Positions 12,847 through 14,900 of a DNA stretch of 14,900 bases are shown here, piece by piece. The notes beneath the pieces were generated by a model. That model was given only the letters and a program-made list of their open reading frames with translations. It had not been told where the DNA came from and made no database searches. Position numbers and translations under genes: made by a program. Within the stretch, counting starts at the first letter, position 1. The number at the start of each line of letters is the position of its first letter. The DNA is from an uncultured Lachnospiraceae bacterium (GTDB taxonomy: Bacteria > Bacillota > Clostridia > Lachnospirales > Lachnospiraceae). The stretch spans positions 1 to 14,900 of the forward strand of contig CAJTWA010000070.1 in assembly GCA_910580195.1 (NCBI GenBank), written 5' to 3'.

Positions 12847-14517
12847 ATGGAAAAGAACAGTCAGTCATTTCAGTTAAAAAAAATAATCAAGCAATCAGTC
12901 GCTGCCGTTATAGTAGGCGCTGTTTTGCTGCTGCTTTCCATTGGGACAAATCTTTTAATGAGCCGCGTGACGGATGAGGAGCTGGAAACCACCACATACT
13001 TAAACCAGTACCGGCTGGGTTCCAAGACATTGACGTATGCAGTGCAGGCCTATGCTGCCACAGGGGCACAGGAATATTACGATAGTTATATGAAAGAACT
13101 AAATGAGGACAAGAACCGGGACATTGCATGGGCAGGCTTGAAAGAAAACAATATTACAGAAGATGAATGGGAAAGCATGAACAAAATCGCAGATTTGTCC
13201 AACGGCTTAGTCCCCATAGAGGAACAGGCCCTAGAAGTTGCCGGGCAAGGCGATACAGAAACAGCGAAGCAATATGTGTACGGGGAAGAGTATTCACAGA
13301 CAACCCAGCAGATTAACGCTTTCACAGACGAAGCCATTTCCAAAATCCAGACAAGGGTAAACGATGCGAAAATGAGGCTGAGGATTTTCCAGTTAGTGGT
13401 TGAAGTCCTGTATGTCCTTTCCTTTGTATATTTGGTTTTGCAGATCTGTAAAATCGTAAAATTCTCCAGAGAAGAACTGCTCCGCCCAATCGTAAAAGTA
13501 TCGGAGCAGATGCTTACGCTGGCAGAAGGCAATTTCCATGCAGATTTCGAAATTCAGGAAGACAGCAGCGAGGTAGGCAGGATGGCCGGCGCCATTATCC
13601 ATATGAAGCGGAACATAGTAGGGATGATTGGGGAAATTTCCGACATTCTGGAGCATATGGGGAATGGCAATTATAATTTTGAGATTGAGCAGGATTATGT
13701 AGGGGAATACAGCCAAATTAAAGAATCTTTCCTGAAAATCAGCGATAAAATGAAAGAAACGCTGGTTACCATCCGGGAAGTTTCCAAGCAGATTGACAGC
13801 GGTTCCGAGCAATTATCCTGTGCAGCAGTTGATTTGGCGGAAGGAAGCATGGAGCAGGCAGGGAAAGTATCTGATTTGGTAAGCCTGATGAACGATATGT
13901 ACCAAAGCATGGAAAACAGCGCATCGGAGGCGGCAGAATCTGTAGAGATTTCCACCCACGCCGGGCAGATACTGCAAATTGGCAATACAAAAATGCAGGA
14001 ACTGAAAGTGGCAATCCGGGAAATCAGCAGCTGTTCGGAAGAAATCGGCAAGATAATCAGCACAATTGAAGAGATTGCATCCCAGACAAATTTGCTGTCA
14101 TTAAATGCTGCAATTGAAGCTGCACGTGCCGGCGAAGCAGGGAGAGGGTTTGCCATTGTGGCAGACCAAGTAAAGAACCTGGCAGACGAGTCGGCAAAGG
14201 CTGCCGGGGAAACGGATAAATTAATAGAAAGGACAGTTTCGGCTGTCGATAAAGGCATTGCAATTGCAGATGAAACGCTGGCAAGCATGGAAGAGGTAAT
14301 GCTGGGAGCCAAAGAAGCCACAGAGAAAATGGGGGAAATGGCAGGAATCCTTACCAGCGATGTAAAGAATATGCACCAGATTAATGAGAGCGTAACAAGG
14401 ATTGCAGAAATTGTTGACAGTAATTCAGCAGCTTCCGAAGAAACAGCAGCAGTCAGCCAAGAGCAGAAAGCACAAGTGGAAACTATGGTAGGGCTGATGG
14501 ATAAGTTTAATGTATAA
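12847..14517 (+). CDS. Methyl-accepting chemotaxis protein
   Basis: This 556-residue transmembrane chemoreceptor should control CheA activity. Residues 1-16 are cytoplasmic, TM1 is about 17-37, and an extracellular ligand domain of about 140 residues, rich in helix and resembling a four-helix bundle, follows. TM2 is about 181-202, the HAMP region about 203-256, and the methylation and signalling helices extend to the C-terminus. The signalling tip is canonical: EIASQTNLLSLNAAIEAARA from residue 409, then GEAGRGFAIVADQVKNLA. The C-terminus (MDKFNV) lacks a CheR-binding pentapeptide. A second HAMP-like stretch may lie at about 260-310 (EISDILEHMGNGNYNFEI). No che or flagellar genes are near, so it is an orphan receptor with unknown ligand. 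ATG 12847 follows GAGGTGA at 4-base spacing. Confidence 0.95.
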   Translation: MEKNSQSFQLKKIIKQSVAAVIVGAVLLLLSIGTNLLMSRVTDEELETTTYLNQYRLGSKTLTYAVQAYAATGAQEYYDSYMKELNEDKNRDIAWAGLKENNITEDEWESMNKIADLSNGLVPIEEQALEVAGQGDTETAKQYVYGEEYSQTTQQINAFTDEAISKIQTRVNDAKMRLRIFQLVVEVLYVLSFVYLVLQICKIVKFSREELLRPIVKVSEQMLTLAEGNFHADFEIQEDSSEVGRMAGAIIHMKRNIVGMIGEISDILEHMGNGNYNFEIEQDYVGEYSQIKESFLKISDKMKETLVTIREVSKQIDSGSEQLSCAAVDLAEGSMEQAGKVSDLVSLMNDMYQSMENSASEAAESVEISTHAGQILQIGNTKMQELKVAIREISSCSEEIGKIISTIEEIASQTNLLSLNAAIEAARAGEAGRGFAIVADQVKNLADESAKAAGETDKLIERTVSAVDKGIAIADETLASMEEVMLGAKEATEKMGEMAGILTSDVKNMHQINESVTRIAEIVDSNSAASEETAAVSQEQKAQVETMVGLMDKFNV

Positions 14518-14642
14518 TGGCTTGCTGGGCAGGAAATTGGGAGCCAAGGGCGCAAGGGTGTGCTTAAAAATTCAAGGATCCGTGTAAAGCACAAGGCTGG
14601 GAGGCAGAAAAATAAAAAAATAAAAAAAGTTAAAAAAAGGTA

Positions 14643-14671
14643 TTGACAAATTAGTTTTTATCTAGTAGAAT
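14643..14671 (+). promoter_or_regulatory. Promoter of tRNA-Ser
   Basis: A consensus TTGACA (14643-14648) and TAGAAT (14666-14671) are separated by 17 bp and preceded by a long A-rich tract (14608-14638) that could act as an UP element. The tRNA begins about 50 bases after the -10. Confidence 0.75.
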
Positions 14672-14721
14672 AACTCATGCGTTACGGCGCAAGACAATTT
14701 TATAGAAGAAAATGTCAGTTC

Positions 14722-14809
14722 GGAGAAATACTCAAGAGGCCGAAGAGGTGCCCCTGCTAAGGGTATAGGTCGGGTAACCGGCGCGAGGGTTCGAATCCCT
14801 CTTTCTCCG
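14722..14809 (+). tRNA. tRNA-Ser (anticodon GCU)
   Basis: The 88-nt gene folds as a class II tRNA. The acceptor GGAGAAA (14722-14728) pairs with TTTCTCC (14802-14808), followed by discriminator G. The anticodon loop CTGCTAA has anticodon GCT, which reads AGC/AGU serine codons. A long variable arm (about 14764-14783) is present, as expected for serine, and the T-arm GAGGG-TTCGAAT-CCCTC is complete. The 3' CCA is not encoded. Confidence 0.96.
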
Positions 14810-14816
14810 TTCCATA

Positions 14817-14849
14817 TTTTCAAAAATGAAATTGTTATTTTTTTGAAAA
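14817..14849. other. AT-rich inverted repeat after tRNA-Ser
   Basis: TTTTCAAAAA (14817-14826) and TTTTTGAAAA (14840-14849) are reverse complements around a 13-nt loop containing a T-run. It may help end the tRNA transcript, but the stem has almost no GC and would be weak. Confidence 0.3.
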
Positions 14850-14855
14850 AAGTTA

Positions 14856-14884
14856 TTGACAAACGCAGGCAGCTGTGCTAATAT
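14856..14884 (+). promoter_or_regulatory. Strong promoter directed out of the window
   Basis: A consensus TTGACA (14856-14861) and TAATAT (14879-14884) are separated by 17 bp, with TG one base before the -10 (extended -10). It lies just after a tRNA and would start transcription near 14891. The gene it serves is outside the window, probably another tRNA or an rRNA operon. Confidence 0.7.
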
Positions 14885-14900
14885 ATAGGAGTTGTCGCGC

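Noticed and set aside
13695..14594. 299-codon open frame antisense to the chemoreceptor
   Set aside because: It mirrors the low-complexity helical signalling domain of the chemoreceptor, a common source of long false frames, and has no convincing ribosome site.
14518..14642. Terminator for the chemoreceptor gene
   Set aside because: TGTGCTT and AAGCACA can pair over a long loop, but the following sequence is A-rich rather than T-rich on the coding strand, so no terminator can be supported.
14662..14862. Minus-strand small protein containing GERGIRTLAPVTRP
   Set aside because: It is the reverse complement of tRNA-Ser, a well-known spurious protein in databases.

Overview
The window looks like chromosome from a low-to-moderate GC gut Firmicute, most likely a Lachnospiraceae / Clostridium cluster XIVa organism. 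Supporting signs are strong Shine-Dalgarno sites throughout, TTGACA-17-TATAAT-type promoters, a glucose-superfamily PTS permease, a two-subunit Fe-S fumarase, a clostridial-type chemoreceptor and a tRNA-Ser without encoded CCA. I see no phage genes, transposases or CRISPR array. This is ordinary chromosome whose intergenic regions are unusually rich in repeats.

Layout. Positions 1-93 may be the 3' end of an upstream gene. A single-pass membrane protein of unknown role follows (115-771), then two palindromic repeat elements (775-838 and 850-948). From 974 to 7460 lies a maltose locus. On the minus strand are a maltose/glucose-type PTS permease with domain order A-C-B (malT-like, 6011-3741), an endonuclease/exonuclease/phosphatase-fold protein that by fold and position is a good candidate for maltose 6'-phosphate phosphatase (mapP-like, 3603-2743), and 4-alpha-glucanotransferase malQ (2476-974). 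A LacI-family regulator resembling MalR (6432-7460) is divergent. The shared control region holds TTGCAT/ATGCAA operator-like palindromes, one of which contains the -35 of the PTS promoter. The regulator's leader is a 43-bp tandem repeat.

Next are a convergent DUF3592-type membrane protein (8286-7594), then an operon of a DUF2975 membrane protein, a YozG-like Cro/C1 regulator and a DUF4153/DUF4173-type polytopic membrane protein (8574-10902). A tandem 21-bp box sits directly on that operon's promoter. A two-gene operon for an Fe-S fumarate/tartrate hydratase (11031-12490) follows, then a methyl-accepting chemotaxis protein (12847-14517), tRNA-Ser(GCU) (14722-14809) and a strong promoter firing out of the right end.

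How the genes work together. The inferred maltose route is uptake as maltose 6'-phosphate by the PTS, removal of the phosphate by the MapP-like enzyme, and disproportionation of free maltose by MalQ into glucose and longer maltodextrins, under MalR-like control. This differs from the described MapP route, where maltose phosphorylase acts next. The second theme is structural: at least six intergenic regions carry short direct or tandem duplications (unit spacings about 21, 33, 40, 43, 60 and 65 bp), mostly in leaders or just beyond stop codons, plus three palindromic repeat elements.
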